DNA of 64,000 nucleotides, from assembly GCA_016722025.1 (NCBI GenBank), contig JADKGZ010000012.1, forward strand, positions 62,001 through 126,000, in the 5' to 3' direction. The notes beneath the pieces are model-generated. The model was not told where the DNA came from. It saw only the letters and a list, made by a program, of their open reading frames with translations, and searched no databases. The DNA comes from Acidimicrobiaceae bacterium (lineage in GTDB: Bacteria > Actinomycetota > Acidimicrobiia > Acidimicrobiales > Ilumatobacteraceae). The translations under genes and the position numbers were made by a program. Shown here in pieces: positions 15,136 to 23,223 of the stretch; within the stretch, counting starts at the first letter, position 1; every line of letters starts with the position of its first letter.

Positions 15136-17565
15136 TCAGCGCAGCGACAGTCTCTGTGCCCACCACGCCTCGACCTGCGCCGCAACCGTCGACAGGATGT
15201 CGGTGTCGAGCTCGGCGCGAATCTGCTCGAGCTGAGCACCCAACATGGTTGCGTCGACGCTGGCAGGGAGTGCAATGGGGCCCGTCAACCCGGCGAGGCG
15301 AGCGAGGCCGGCCGCCTTGGCCTCGTAGTACGCCGAGCCGGTGACGAGCACGGCGGGCGTGCCCGCCTCCAGCGCCCACAGCGCGAGGTGGTACGAGTGT
15401 GAGACCACGCTGTCGGCTGCAGCCAGGAGCCCGGCAGCGAGCTCGGGAGAGCGGGTGGCGTCGACCCACCGCCACGGCGAACGCCGAACCACCTGCTGCG
15501 CCAGCTGTGCGAACACGGCGGCTTCGGCGGGTGGGTTGTCGTTGATGGCAATGCCGAGCACCGTCGCCCCTGATCGAGTGGCGAGCTCGTCGACCGCGGC
15601 GGCGAGCGACAGGAGCTGGACCTCGCCGATGTAGTCGGCCGCCCTCACGTGGAACACGATGAATCGATCGCTCGTCACGTGTGCACGGGTGAGTGCTCGA
15701 CGCACGGCGGCCGGGGCGGCGCGAGCGATGCCCATTGCGTCGTCGCCGACCAGCACGGCCTTGGCTCGAACGTCGTCGGGCAGCACCTCGATCGAACCGG
15801 CATCGCGGCACCCGAAGCTGGTGGCCGAGCGCACGGCAGCCGCGACCAGGCGCAGCTCTTCGTCGGAGCACGGGCCGACACCCTGGCCGGACCACACCAC
15901 GGGCACAGCTGCCGCTGCCAGCGCAAGTGCGATCGCGACGCGGGGTACGAGCAACCGCTCGGCGAACGATGAGGTGAGGTACCCGCCGCCGGCGATGTAC
16001 GCGAGGTCGAACGACGAGAGGTCGACGAGCGGCCGCGCCCTCTCGCTGGGGGTGAGCGCGGCCGAGGTGAGACCGTGCCCCGCCTCCGTCGCCGCCGCCG
16101 CCAGCTCGGCATCGGAGAGGCCCTGCCACAGCTCCATCACGGTGCCCGACCACGGCACGACCTCGGCGGCCCCGGTGGCCCCGGTGGCGAGGGTTGGCAC
16201 GTTGCGGTCCGACACCAGCTCGATCTGGGCCGTCGGCAGCGCTCGTCGCAGCCGTCGGTGGACGGCATCGCAGATCGCGTCGTCGCCGAGGTTGCCGACG
16301 CCACCCGACACGATGAGCAGCACTCGCGGGCCGGCGTCGGCCGGCAGTGGTGCCGCCGCTGGTGGGCTCGCCGGGCGGCCGACGCGTTCGGTCGCGGCGG
16401 GCGTGGCCCAGAGCAACCCGGTCTCGGGATGCGCGCCGAACAGCGCGAAGCGGTCGAAGTCGGGCTCGTCGTAGAGGTACTTGCGCTCGATGCGCGCCTC
16501 GACGCTGCGCATGTCGGCTGCCTGGGCGCTGTGCCGCAGCGGGGTGAGCCGGTACCAGCCCAGGGTGGCGGGCACGTAGCCGACCAGCTTGCCGCGTCGT
16601 AGACAGCGCAGGATCAGCTCGAAGTCGTCGGCGACCCCTGCCAGTGCAGGATCGGTGGAGTACCCACCTAGGTCGGCGATGGCGGCGACGTCGATGACAG
16701 CCATCGAGTCGAAGCTCTGACCCACGCGCAGGCTCTCCGCCGAGGGGGCGTAGCTGGCTGCTGCCCACCCGGTACCTTCCGCTGTCGACGCGATGACCTG
16801 ACCGAAGGTGATGATCGGTCGGTACGTGCGTGCCGTCGTGTACGCCGCTCGCACTCCGTCGGTGAGCAGGCAGTTGTCGGCGTCGAGCACCACTGCGTGC
16901 GCGGTGGGGCATGCCGCGAGCAGGATGTTGCGCGCTCGTGCGAGGCCCATGTTGTTCGGGCTGGTGATGACACGCACCCGTTCGTCATCGGCGAACTGCG
17001 CCAGCGCCTCCTGGGTCTCGTCGGTGGAGCCGTCGTCGAGGATCAGGATCTGCCCTCGATCCGTCGCCGCCAGCTCGTCGAGGGCCTGCCTGGCGGAGCT
17101 CAGGGCGTCGGGCAGGAAGCCAGCATGGTTCCACGTGATGACGAGCACGCTGAGGGCCTCGCGCCGTGCCGTCACCGGCTGGATGTTGGCGAGCACTTCG
17201 CGGAAGGTTCGGTCGCGCTGAGGGCCGCTGGCCACTTCGGCGGTCACGCGCACCGCATGGTGCAGCTGTCGCAGCACGCCCGACTGTGTCTGCTGCGCGG
17301 TGCTCAGGCCGGACAGTTCGGAGCGCAACGCGGCGACCTCGGCCCCGACGGCGGAGAGTTGCGCACCCGTCTCCGACAGCTGGGAGCCCAGCGCCGCGAG
17401 CTCGCTGCGGGCGGCAGCGAGTTCGGCAGCGCTGGCATCAGCTGCACGCGTCGCTTCGGGCTGCCGAGCGGCGGCGGCCAGCGCCAGTTGTTCGACGCGC
17501 TCGGCGCGTGCGGGCACTGCGCGTGCACGCGACAGCCATCGACGAGCAGCGGTGAACGCGCTCAT
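15136..17565 (-). CDS. Fusion: coiled coil + GT2 glycosyltransferase + polysaccharide pyruvyltransferase
   Basis: From ATG 17565 the protein has 809 residues. Residues 20-115 are an Ala/Glu/Leu-rich coiled coil. Residues about 135-330 are a GT-A glycosyltransferase: LSVLVITWNHAGFLPDALSSA, ILILDDGSTDET and VVLDADNCLL (DxD). After an Ala/Pro linker, residues about 405-730 match the PS_pyruv_trans (CsaB-like) family: PRVLLIVSGGVGNLGDDAICDAV, AYIAGGGYLTSSF, FGCRDAGSIEVL and SHSYHLALWALEAGTP. The protein would add a sugar and ketal-pyruvate to a surface glycan, an unusual combination in one chain. No signal or membrane segment was seen. The ATG overlaps the stop of the repaired upstream PP-loop gene, so they form one operon. 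Confidence 0.85.
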   Translation of the reverse strand: MSAFTAARRWLSRARAVPARAERVEQLALAAAARQPEATRAADASAAELAAARSELAALGSQLSETGAQLSAVGAEVAALRSELSGLSTAQQTQSGVLRQLHHAVRVTAEVASGPQRDRTFREVLANIQPVTARREALSVLVITWNHAGFLPDALSSARQALDELAATDRGQILILDDGSTDETQEALAQFADDERVRVITSPNNMGLARARNILLAACPTAHAVVLDADNCLLTDGVRAAYTTARTYRPIITFGQVIASTAEGTGWAAASYAPSAESLRVGQSFDSMAVIDVAAIADLGGYSTDPALAGVADDFELILRCLRRGKLVGYVPATLGWYRLTPLRHSAQAADMRSVEARIERKYLYDEPDFDRFALFGAHPETGLLWATPAATERVGRPASPPAAAPLPADAGPRVLLIVSGGVGNLGDDAICDAVHRRLRRALPTAQIELVSDRNVPTLATGATGAAEVVPWSGTVMELWQGLSDAELAAAATEAGHGLTSAALTPSERARPLVDLSSFDLAYIAGGGYLTSSFAERLLVPRVAIALALAAAAVPVVWSGQGVGPCSDEELRLVAAAVRSATSFGCRDAGSIEVLPDDVRAKAVLVGDDAMGIARAAPAAVRRALTRAHVTSDRFIVFHVRAADYIGEVQLLSLAAAVDELATRSGATVLGIAINDNPPAEAAVFAQLAQQVVRRSPWRWVDATRSPELAAGLLAAADSVVSHSYHLALWALEAGTPAVLVTGSAYYEAKAAGLARLAGLTGPIALPASVDATMLGAQLEQIRAELDTDILSTVAAQVEAWWAQRLSLR

Positions 17566-19234
17566 CGCGTAGCGCTCAACATGGCATCGCGCTGCATGCT
17601 GCCCGCAACGATCAGTTGGCGGGCGGCCGACCACAACTCAAGGAGGCGAGTGGGCTGAGGGCGACCGGCGCTGGCCTCGTGCAGCCCCATCACCAGGCAG
17701 GCCGCTGCCGGGGGAGTGCTGCGCGTAGCGTCTCGGCCAGGTCGTCGGGCATCACCTGCACGGGCACGCAGCCGTGTTCGATGGCTTCGAGGAGGCAGAT
17801 GCCATCCAGGTGGTCGTGGTCGGACCACCAGCAACGCACGTCGGCCTGTTGCAGGAGTCGCCCGACCGCCGCTGGCGGCGGGCCTGGTGTGACGTCGTCG
17901 GTGAGCATCACGCCACCGTGCCCCCAGTGCTGCGTGAGCACGGTCGCCAACTGAGCGGAGCCGGGCGTGGCGCGAGCGGCGAGGCACCACCGAAGCGGCC
18001 GGTCGAGATGAGCGGGTGCATCGCAGACCACCTGACGGTTGGCGCTGCCCGCGTAGATCGCTCGGGCGCCGCCGCCCCATCCGACCGCTTCGTCGGGTTG
18101 CAGTGTCATCCCGACGGCGGCGAACCGCTCGGCAGGGTCGAGCCCGGCAAGCCCGCGGCGTTGGTGATTGCGCTCGCGGGAGAGGCAGTCGCGCCAGGCG
18201 TCGCGGAGGTCGGATTGATCGTCGCCGATGGCCTCGATCACCTCCTCCCGGACAAAGCTGGGGACCGGGCCCAGCCGGCGGATGGCCTCGCACGACAGCG
18301 GCCCGTCGAAGGCGGTCTCGACGACGGAGTGAGCGCCGGCGACGGTGAACGCGGTCATCGCGAGCAGGCACTTCGAACAGGTGCCACAGTTGCCGCGCCG
18401 GTTGCTCTCCCAGCACACCTTCAGCTGCGCGGCCAACTGCGGTCGGGTGGCGACCAGCGCCGCCTTGTCGCTGCGGCTCATCGACACACCCCAGTGAGTG
18501 ATGGTGGTGCGGTCGGTGGACCAGCAGGCGTCGAGGTCGGGCGCGCTGCCGTTCGCACGCGGGTAGCGAACACTGTTGGAGGAGGAGATCACGATCTCGT
18601 CGAAGAGCGGACCGAGTGCCAGCGCCGACCCCAGCAGCACCGCGCCGTGCGAATACTTCCAGGGGATGTATCGCTCGATCTCGTCACGCACGTTCGTGGT
18701 GAGCCGATGGATGGGCAGGCCGACAGCGCCGGCAACAGCCTGCGTGTCGTGCCACACCGCTGCGGCCACGTCGGCGGAGTGATTCGGCTCGAGGCCATCG
18801 ATGACGATCAGGCGCGTGACACGAGGGCCAACACCGTCGAGGCTGGCGACCAAGGTGGCCATCGAGTCGATGCCGCGTGTGAACAACAGCCCGACATCGG
18901 GCCCGGCGACGAACGGTTGGCGTTCGGTGGATGCGGACACCACTGGTTGCCGCCAGCCCCACTGCCGGTGCAGCACGTGCGCCGCAGCACGGCAGCCGTG
19001 CAACTGCTGCGCGCTGATCGGGGCCTCGATGGCCAGGTCTTCGCCCAGCGACGATGCGAGCGACAGGGCCACCGGCACGAACGCGCCTGGGCCGAGATCG
19101 ATCACGCCGATGTCGTCGAGATCCGTGGCGATCCACCAGGTGTGCATCTCGCCGGAGTGGTGCACGTCGCAGCTCAACCGAGCCGAAGTGGTACCGACTT
19201 CCAAGCGTGGTGAACCCAGATGCATCTCGCTCAT
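17562..19234 (-). CDS. QueC-like PP-loop enzyme with glycosyltransferase-like tail; frame break at a C5 run
   Basis: The first 325 residues or so look like an ATP-pyrophosphatase of the QueC kind. GLLFTRGIDSMATLVA (116-130) is a variant PP-loop; RLIVIDGLEP and SSSNSVRYPRANGS follow. C274-x8-C283-GTC286-SKC289 copies the QueC zinc site. The last 170 residues include CLLEAIEHGCVPVQVMPDD, the donor-site motif of GT-B glycosyltransferases. In this frame translation stops at 17690. Adding one base to the C5 run (17710-17714) continues it as AAACLVMGLHEASAG to a stop at 17562 that overlaps the next ATG. The original stop is therefore probably caused by a lost base. The function is unknown; a nitrogen-containing modification of a surface sugar is inferred. 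Confidence 0.7.
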
Positions 19235-19276
19235 CCTCGCACGACGGGGCCCTCGGCCTGCAGTGCATGCAGCGGC

Positions 19277-19320
19277 CGTGCCACCTCAGGCTCGTGCCAC
19301 CTCATGTTCGTGCCACCTCA
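19277..19320 (-). repeat. Three-copy 16-bp tandem repeat beginning with a stop codon
   Basis: On the minus strand TGAGGTGGCACGA starts exactly at the MtfA stop codon (19320) and recurs at 19304 and 19288 with period 16. TGA therefore appears in all three frames. The unit shares TGA-RR-Y-G-R-CACGAGCC with the array after the YczE-like gene at 0.9 kb. Confidence 0.85.
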
Positions 19321-20079
19321 GGGCTGAGCGGGCACCGAGTCGCGCGCCGGATCCTGCCGATAGAGCTCGGCGAGGGCGTCGTACAGGTGGGGCTTGGCGG
19401 CAGCCAGCCGCACCGGGATGCAGAAGAACGCCTCGGTGGCGACTGCGAAGAACTCGGCGGGGCTCTCCCACGCGTACGGCCGCAGCACGTGATCGGAGTC
19501 GCGTCCTTCGGTGCGGTGGAACTCGTCGCGCAGCACCCGCTGCCACCGGTCGAGTGCGGCGCCACGAAGGGGTGGCACGCCGTCGGCGTAGCCGTCGCTC
19601 ATGTCGATCTTGTGTGCGAACTCGTGGATCACCACGTTGCTCCCCAGTGCGGGGCGCCTGCTGTCGGCCAGGGCTGCATCCCACGAGATCACGATCGGGC
19701 CGCTGTGCGGGCTGGCCAAGCCGATGGTGCCGATGACCTCGTCGGTGTACGTGCCGGCGACCGGGCCGGCGCGTGTGCCACTGGAGAGGCTGGCGGAGGG
19801 GCGAACGATGATGGATCGCACCTGGCGATAGGGCCAGGTGTCGAACGACAGGATGGGGATGGCGGCGTTGGCGGCGATGGTGACGAGCACCTCGTCGGTG
19901 AGCTCGATGCCGGCGACCGGTTCCCACCGCTTCGACTGCAGCAGCGCCGCGGTGTGCTCGAGCAGGCGCTCTCGCAGCGCACGGTCGAGACGTGCCGCAA
20001 TGCCCACGTTGGCGCTGATGATCGCATCGATGCGCGCAGTGTCCGGCGGAGACCAGCTGGGTGTTCGGCGCCATTGCAT
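19318..20079 (-). CDS. mtfA: MtfA-family zinc-dependent peptidase
   Basis: From ATG 20079 the protein has 253 residues, the usual MtfA length. The gluzincin motif is VVIHEFAHKIDMSDGYADGVP: HEFAH binds zinc, and 'D...g.a.G.P' is the family signature. The later AVATEAFF supplies the glutamate zinc ligand. In enterobacteria MtfA binds the glucose-PTS repressor Mlc and has aminopeptidase activity; no PTS gene is present here, so the native role is open. A TACGGT hexamer lies about 10 bases before the ATG. The gene diverges from the P450 at 20205 and ends in a stop-anchored tandem repeat. Confidence 0.9.
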   Translation of the reverse strand: MQWRRTPSWSPPDTARIDAIISANVGIAARLDRALRERLLEHTAALLQSKRWEPVAGIELTDEVLVTIAANAAIPILSFDTWPYRQVRSIIVRPSASLSSGTRAGPVAGTYTDEVIGTIGLASPHSGPIVISWDAALADSRRPALGSNVVIHEFAHKIDMSDGYADGVPPLRGAALDRWQRVLRDEFHRTEGRDSDHVLRPYAWESPAEFFAVATEAFFCIPVRLAAAKPHLYDALAELYRQDPARDSVPAQP

Positions 20080-20204
20080 GATGAACGGCACCGTATCGTC
20101 GAGTGGCCGCGAGCGGGGCTCGGGTGCCGCTGCCGAGACCGACGACACGTTGACAACCGAGAGCACGCCCCTCACGCTGTGCACAACCTGCAAGGAGACC
20201 CAAG

Positions 20205-21419
20205 ATGACCACGTATGCCGAGGCAGACCTACCGCGACTGCTCCCCGGGTCGAGCGACGATGCCGCAGGCGCGCGTGCGATCTTCGCCGAAGCACGGGCA
20301 GCCGCCCCGCTGGCGAGCGGACTGTTCGGCCCCATCGTCATCCATCACCGAGATGTCGTCGACCTGCTGCGCGACCGCCGGCTGCGCGGGCCGGGGATGG
20401 ACTTCGCGCGCCTCTCGGGCATTCCCGAGGGCAGCAGGGCCTGGAATCGGCAGGCGCAGATCCTGCTGTTCATGGAAGGTGACGACCACCACCGCCTGCG
20501 CCGGCTGGTGTCGAAAGCATTCACGCCTCGCGCGGTCGAGGCCCTGCGACCGTTCACGCGTGCCACCATCGCTCGGTTGGTCGACGCGGTCATCGCAGAT
20601 GGCAGCTGCGATGCGGTGCCCGCGCTGTGCGACCCGTTCCCGATCCCGGTCATCTGCGCACTCGTCGGCATCGAAGCCGACCGCCTCGACGACATGAGCC
20701 GGTGGGCGTCGGCGATTCTCCTGTCGCTGCGTCTCGATGCCGGCTCGTTCATCGACGAGATCGAGCAGGCGCAGGCCGAGCTCGACGACTACCTCGACGA
20801 GCTCATCGCCGACCGGCGTGCCAACCCGCGCGACGACCTGCTCTCCAACCTCATCGCCGTCGAGGAAGAAGGCGACCGGTTGTCGCCGTCGGAGCTGCTG
20901 TCGGTGGTGGCGATGATGTTGGTCGCCGGCACCGACACCACGCGCAACCAGCTCAGCAACATGATCCACACGTTTGCCGAGCACCCCGACCAGTGGGCGT
21001 TGCTGCGCTCGCGGCCCGAGCTGGTGGCGGCCGCAGTGGAGGAGGCGATCAGGTGGGAGCCGGCGACAGAGGCACTGCCGCGCTTCGCCACCGATGACAT
21101 CGAGATCGGGGGCCATCTGGTGCCCGGTGGCACCGTGGTGGTGCTGATGTCGATGTCGGCCAACCACGACTCGGCGGTGCTGCCCGACGCGGGCCGGTTC
21201 GACATCGCTCGCGAGGTGCCCGATGGCTGGCACCTGCTCACCTTCGGCGGTGGCATCCACTACTGCTTGGGCGCCAACCTTGCCCGGCTGGAGCTCACGG
21301 AGGCGCTGGCCGAACTGTCGTCGCGCTTCGAGACCCTGGCGTTGGCCGGCGCATCGGTACTGCACCCGCCGGGCTCGGTGATCGCCGGCTACTCGTCGTT
21401 GCCCATCAGCTGGCAGTAG
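20205..21419 (+). CDS. Cytochrome P450 (intact)
   Basis: This 404-residue soluble P450 has every key element. The I-helix reads MLVAGTDTTRNQ (about 238-249), the K-helix is EEAIRWEP (ExxR), and the heme loop is FGGGIHYCLGANLARLEL with the Cys thiolate near residue 352. The length is normal for bacterial class I P450s that take electrons from a ferredoxin. The substrate is unknown. AAGGAG stands 9 bases before the ATG, so this gene has a classical leader. Its 3' end overlaps the convergent dehalogenase-like gene by 14 bases. Confidence 0.94.
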   Translation: MTTYAEADLPRLLPGSSDDAAGARAIFAEARAAAPLASGLFGPIVIHHRDVVDLLRDRRLRGPGMDFARLSGIPEGSRAWNRQAQILLFMEGDDHHRLRRLVSKAFTPRAVEALRPFTRATIARLVDAVIADGSCDAVPALCDPFPIPVICALVGIEADRLDDMSRWASAILLSLRLDAGSFIDEIEQAQAELDDYLDELIADRRANPRDDLLSNLIAVEEEGDRLSPSELLSVVAMMLVAGTDTTRNQLSNMIHTFAEHPDQWALLRSRPELVAAAVEEAIRWEPATEALPRFATDDIEIGGHLVPGGTVVVLMSMSANHDSAVLPDAGRFDIAREVPDGWHLLTFGGGIHYCLGANLARLELTEALAELSSRFETLALAGASVLHPPGSVIAGYSSLPISWQ

Positions 21420-22332
21420 TCGCGGGAGGTCGCCCGCGCCCGTGGCGCAGCACGATCTCCAAGCACTCAGCGGTGGCATCCTCCTGCGGGAAGTGGCCAC
21501 TACCGACGATGCGATCGAGCGTGCTGCCCGGCAGCTGAGCGTGCCACTGCTGGGCCCACTCCCAGGTGAACACGCCATCGGCGTCGCCGAATGCCAGGTG
21601 GACGGGCAGGCCGAGTGCGGGCAGGGTGTCGAAGCACCACTGTTGGCTGGAGGCATTGCCGGCGTGGGGTTCGGCGAAGGGGATGCAGAACGGGAACCGG
21701 CGGGCACCTGCCTTCGACGCCGCGCCGTCGTACGGCGCGTCGTACGCCGCACACAGCGCGCTGCGGTCGTGGCCCTCGCGGCGCAGGCTGCCGGCAACGA
21801 TGCGACCGGTGGGCATGTCGCCACCCAGCTGCTCGGGGTTGGTGGCCATCTGGCGCCACATCCTGATGCCATCGGAGTACTCGTAACCCTGGTGGTGCAA
21901 CCAGGTGTTGAGGATCACCACGCGTTGGAAGCGGTCGGGCTGGTCGCACACCTGACGTAGGCCGATGGGGCCACCCCAGTCCTGTACGACGATGGTGATG
22001 TTGCGCAGATCGAGCCTGTCGATGAGGTGGCGCAGGCGCTCGCAGTGACGCTCGATCACGTACCAGTCGTCGTCGATGGGTTTGTCGCTGCGGCCGAAAC
22101 CGACATGGTCGGGCACGATCACCCGGAAGCCGGCAGCCGCCAGCGGGGGTATCCAGTTGCGATAGAGGTAGCTCCAGGTGGGTTCGCCGTGCATCAGCAG
22201 CATCACCGGGGCGTCGGCGGCGCCCTCGTCGAGGTGGTGCACCCGCAACCCGTTCCATTCCAGGTAGTGCGGCTCGAACGGGAAGTCGGGCAGTGCCTCG
22301 AAGGCGGCATCGGGGGTGCGGTAGTGGTGCAT
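21406..22332 (-). CDS. Haloalkane dehalogenase-like alpha/beta hydrolase (HLD-I type)
   Basis: This 308-residue protein begins with YRTPDAAFEALPDFPFEPHYLEW, characteristic of subfamily I haloalkane dehalogenases. MLLMHGEPTWSYLYR forms the oxyanion hole. IVVQDWGGPIG puts an Asp nucleophile at 118 with the halide-binding Trp119 next to it. FGDADGVF and GSGHFPQED supply the acid and base. Having Asp instead of Ser at the elbow, together with the adjacent Trp, argues for halide release rather than ester hydrolysis. The second halide-stabilising residue could not be assigned with certainty. It lies directly downstream of the MDMPI-fold gene (6-base gap), probably as one operon. Confidence 0.85.
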   Translation of the reverse strand: MHHYRTPDAAFEALPDFPFEPHYLEWNGLRVHHLDEGAADAPVMLLMHGEPTWSYLYRNWIPPLAAAGFRVIVPDHVGFGRSDKPIDDDWYVIERHCERLRHLIDRLDLRNITIVVQDWGGPIGLRQVCDQPDRFQRVVILNTWLHHQGYEYSDGIRMWRQMATNPEQLGGDMPTGRIVAGSLRREGHDRSALCAAYDAPYDGAASKAGARRFPFCIPFAEPHAGNASSQQWCFDTLPALGLPVHLAFGDADGVFTWEWAQQWHAQLPGSTLDRIVGSGHFPQEDATAECLEIVLRHGRGRPPATTAS

Positions 22333-22338
22333 CGCGGC

Positions 22339-23121
22339 TCACATCGTGAACGCGAGGTGACGGGCGGCGTGAGCCCCGAGTGTGCTGTCGCCGGTCCAGG
22401 TGATGCGGCCGTCGGCGATGGCGGTCTCGGGGTCGATGCGACCGCATGCGAGCAGCATGAAGGTGAGCGAGTCGGTGGTGAGCGTGATGTCGGGGGCGGG
22501 GAGCTCGTCGACTCGCGTGGCGCGACCGTCGACCTTGGCCAGCAGGCGACGGTGCACCGGCCCGGTGAGCTCGATGGCGATGCCCTTACCGTCGGCGAGC
22601 CCGATCTTCTTGCCGACGATGAAGCCCAGCGAGCCGTGCACCTCGTCGAGCGCCATCTCCGCGCTCGGCCCGTCGTCGGCGCCGTCGATGCCGAGCGGCA
22701 CTCGGATGTCGCGCTCGTGCACCCACACGTCGAACACTCGGATGGCCATGAACCTGCCGTACGTTCCCGGCCCGACCGGTGTGACGGACGGGCTGTCGAA
22801 CTCGTCGTCGGTCATCGTGGCCAACTCGGCGAGTCGTGCGCTGGTGACGGCGCGGTAACGCTCGGCCAACGCCGCCGGGGCGAGCGCAGCGAGCTCGCCG
22901 TTGATGGTGGGCAGCGCTGCGAACGGGTGCTCGTCGCCGGGTCGCCAGCCGGCGAGCGCGGCCTCGATGGCGGTGACGTGCACAACGACGCCGTGCACCG
23001 TCCATGCCGGGCACAGCGACGGCGCCTGCCACTGCAGCTCGGTGAGGCGCTCGATCACGGAGCCGAACGATCCGAAGACACGGCGCAGGTTGTCGATGAT
23101 CTGGTTGCGGTTGCTCGTCAC
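22339..23121 (-). CDS. Mycothiol-dependent maleylpyruvate isomerase-family (DinB-like) enzyme
   Basis: From GTG 23121 the protein has 260 residues. It shows the MDMPI N-terminal helical bundle (IDNLRRVFGSFGSVIERLTELQWQAPSLCPAWTVHGVVVHVTAIE, with the metal-binding His in 'W.vh.vv.Hv'). A later segment, FDVWVHERDIRVPLG, carries the second His region. A C-terminal domain (TLTTDSLTFMLLACGRID) resembles the SCP2-like or MDMPI C-terminal part. These proteins use mycothiol as cofactor in isomerisation or thiol transfer, which fits an actinobacterium. The start is supported by TACATT at exactly 6 bases. It is the first gene of an operon with the dehalogenase-like gene. Confidence 0.85.
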   Translation of the reverse strand: MTSNRNQIIDNLRRVFGSFGSVIERLTELQWQAPSLCPAWTVHGVVVHVTAIEAALAGWRPGDEHPFAALPTINGELAALAPAALAERYRAVTSARLAELATMTDDEFDSPSVTPVGPGTYGRFMAIRVFDVWVHERDIRVPLGIDGADDGPSAEMALDEVHGSLGFIVGKKIGLADGKGIAIELTGPVHRRLLAKVDGRATRVDELPAPDITLTTDSLTFMLLACGRIDPETAIADGRITWTGDSTLGAHAARHLAFTM

Positions 23122-23127
23122 GCTCTG

Positions 23128-23133
23128 AATGTA
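23128..23133 (-). promoter_or_regulatory. Putative -10 (TACATT) of leaderless MDMPI gene
   Basis: TACATT on the minus strand, 6 bases, then GTG 23121. Confidence 0.5.
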
Positions 23134-23185
23134 ACTATTGCCAGTCGGGGTGTCAATTGATCGCTGCGCCACCGGTGAGGTTCGA

Positions 23186-23199
23186 CTATCGTTCGATAG
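23186..23199. promoter_or_regulatory. 14-bp palindrome CTATCG-TT-CGATAG
   Basis: A perfect 6-base inverted repeat with a 2-base spacer lies in the 102-base region between the divergent MDMPI and DMGDH-like genes. It is a plausible operator for both; the regulator is unknown. Confidence 0.45.
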
Positions 23200-23223
23200 G
23201 CATGTTGATCGCGGGGTGCGGAG

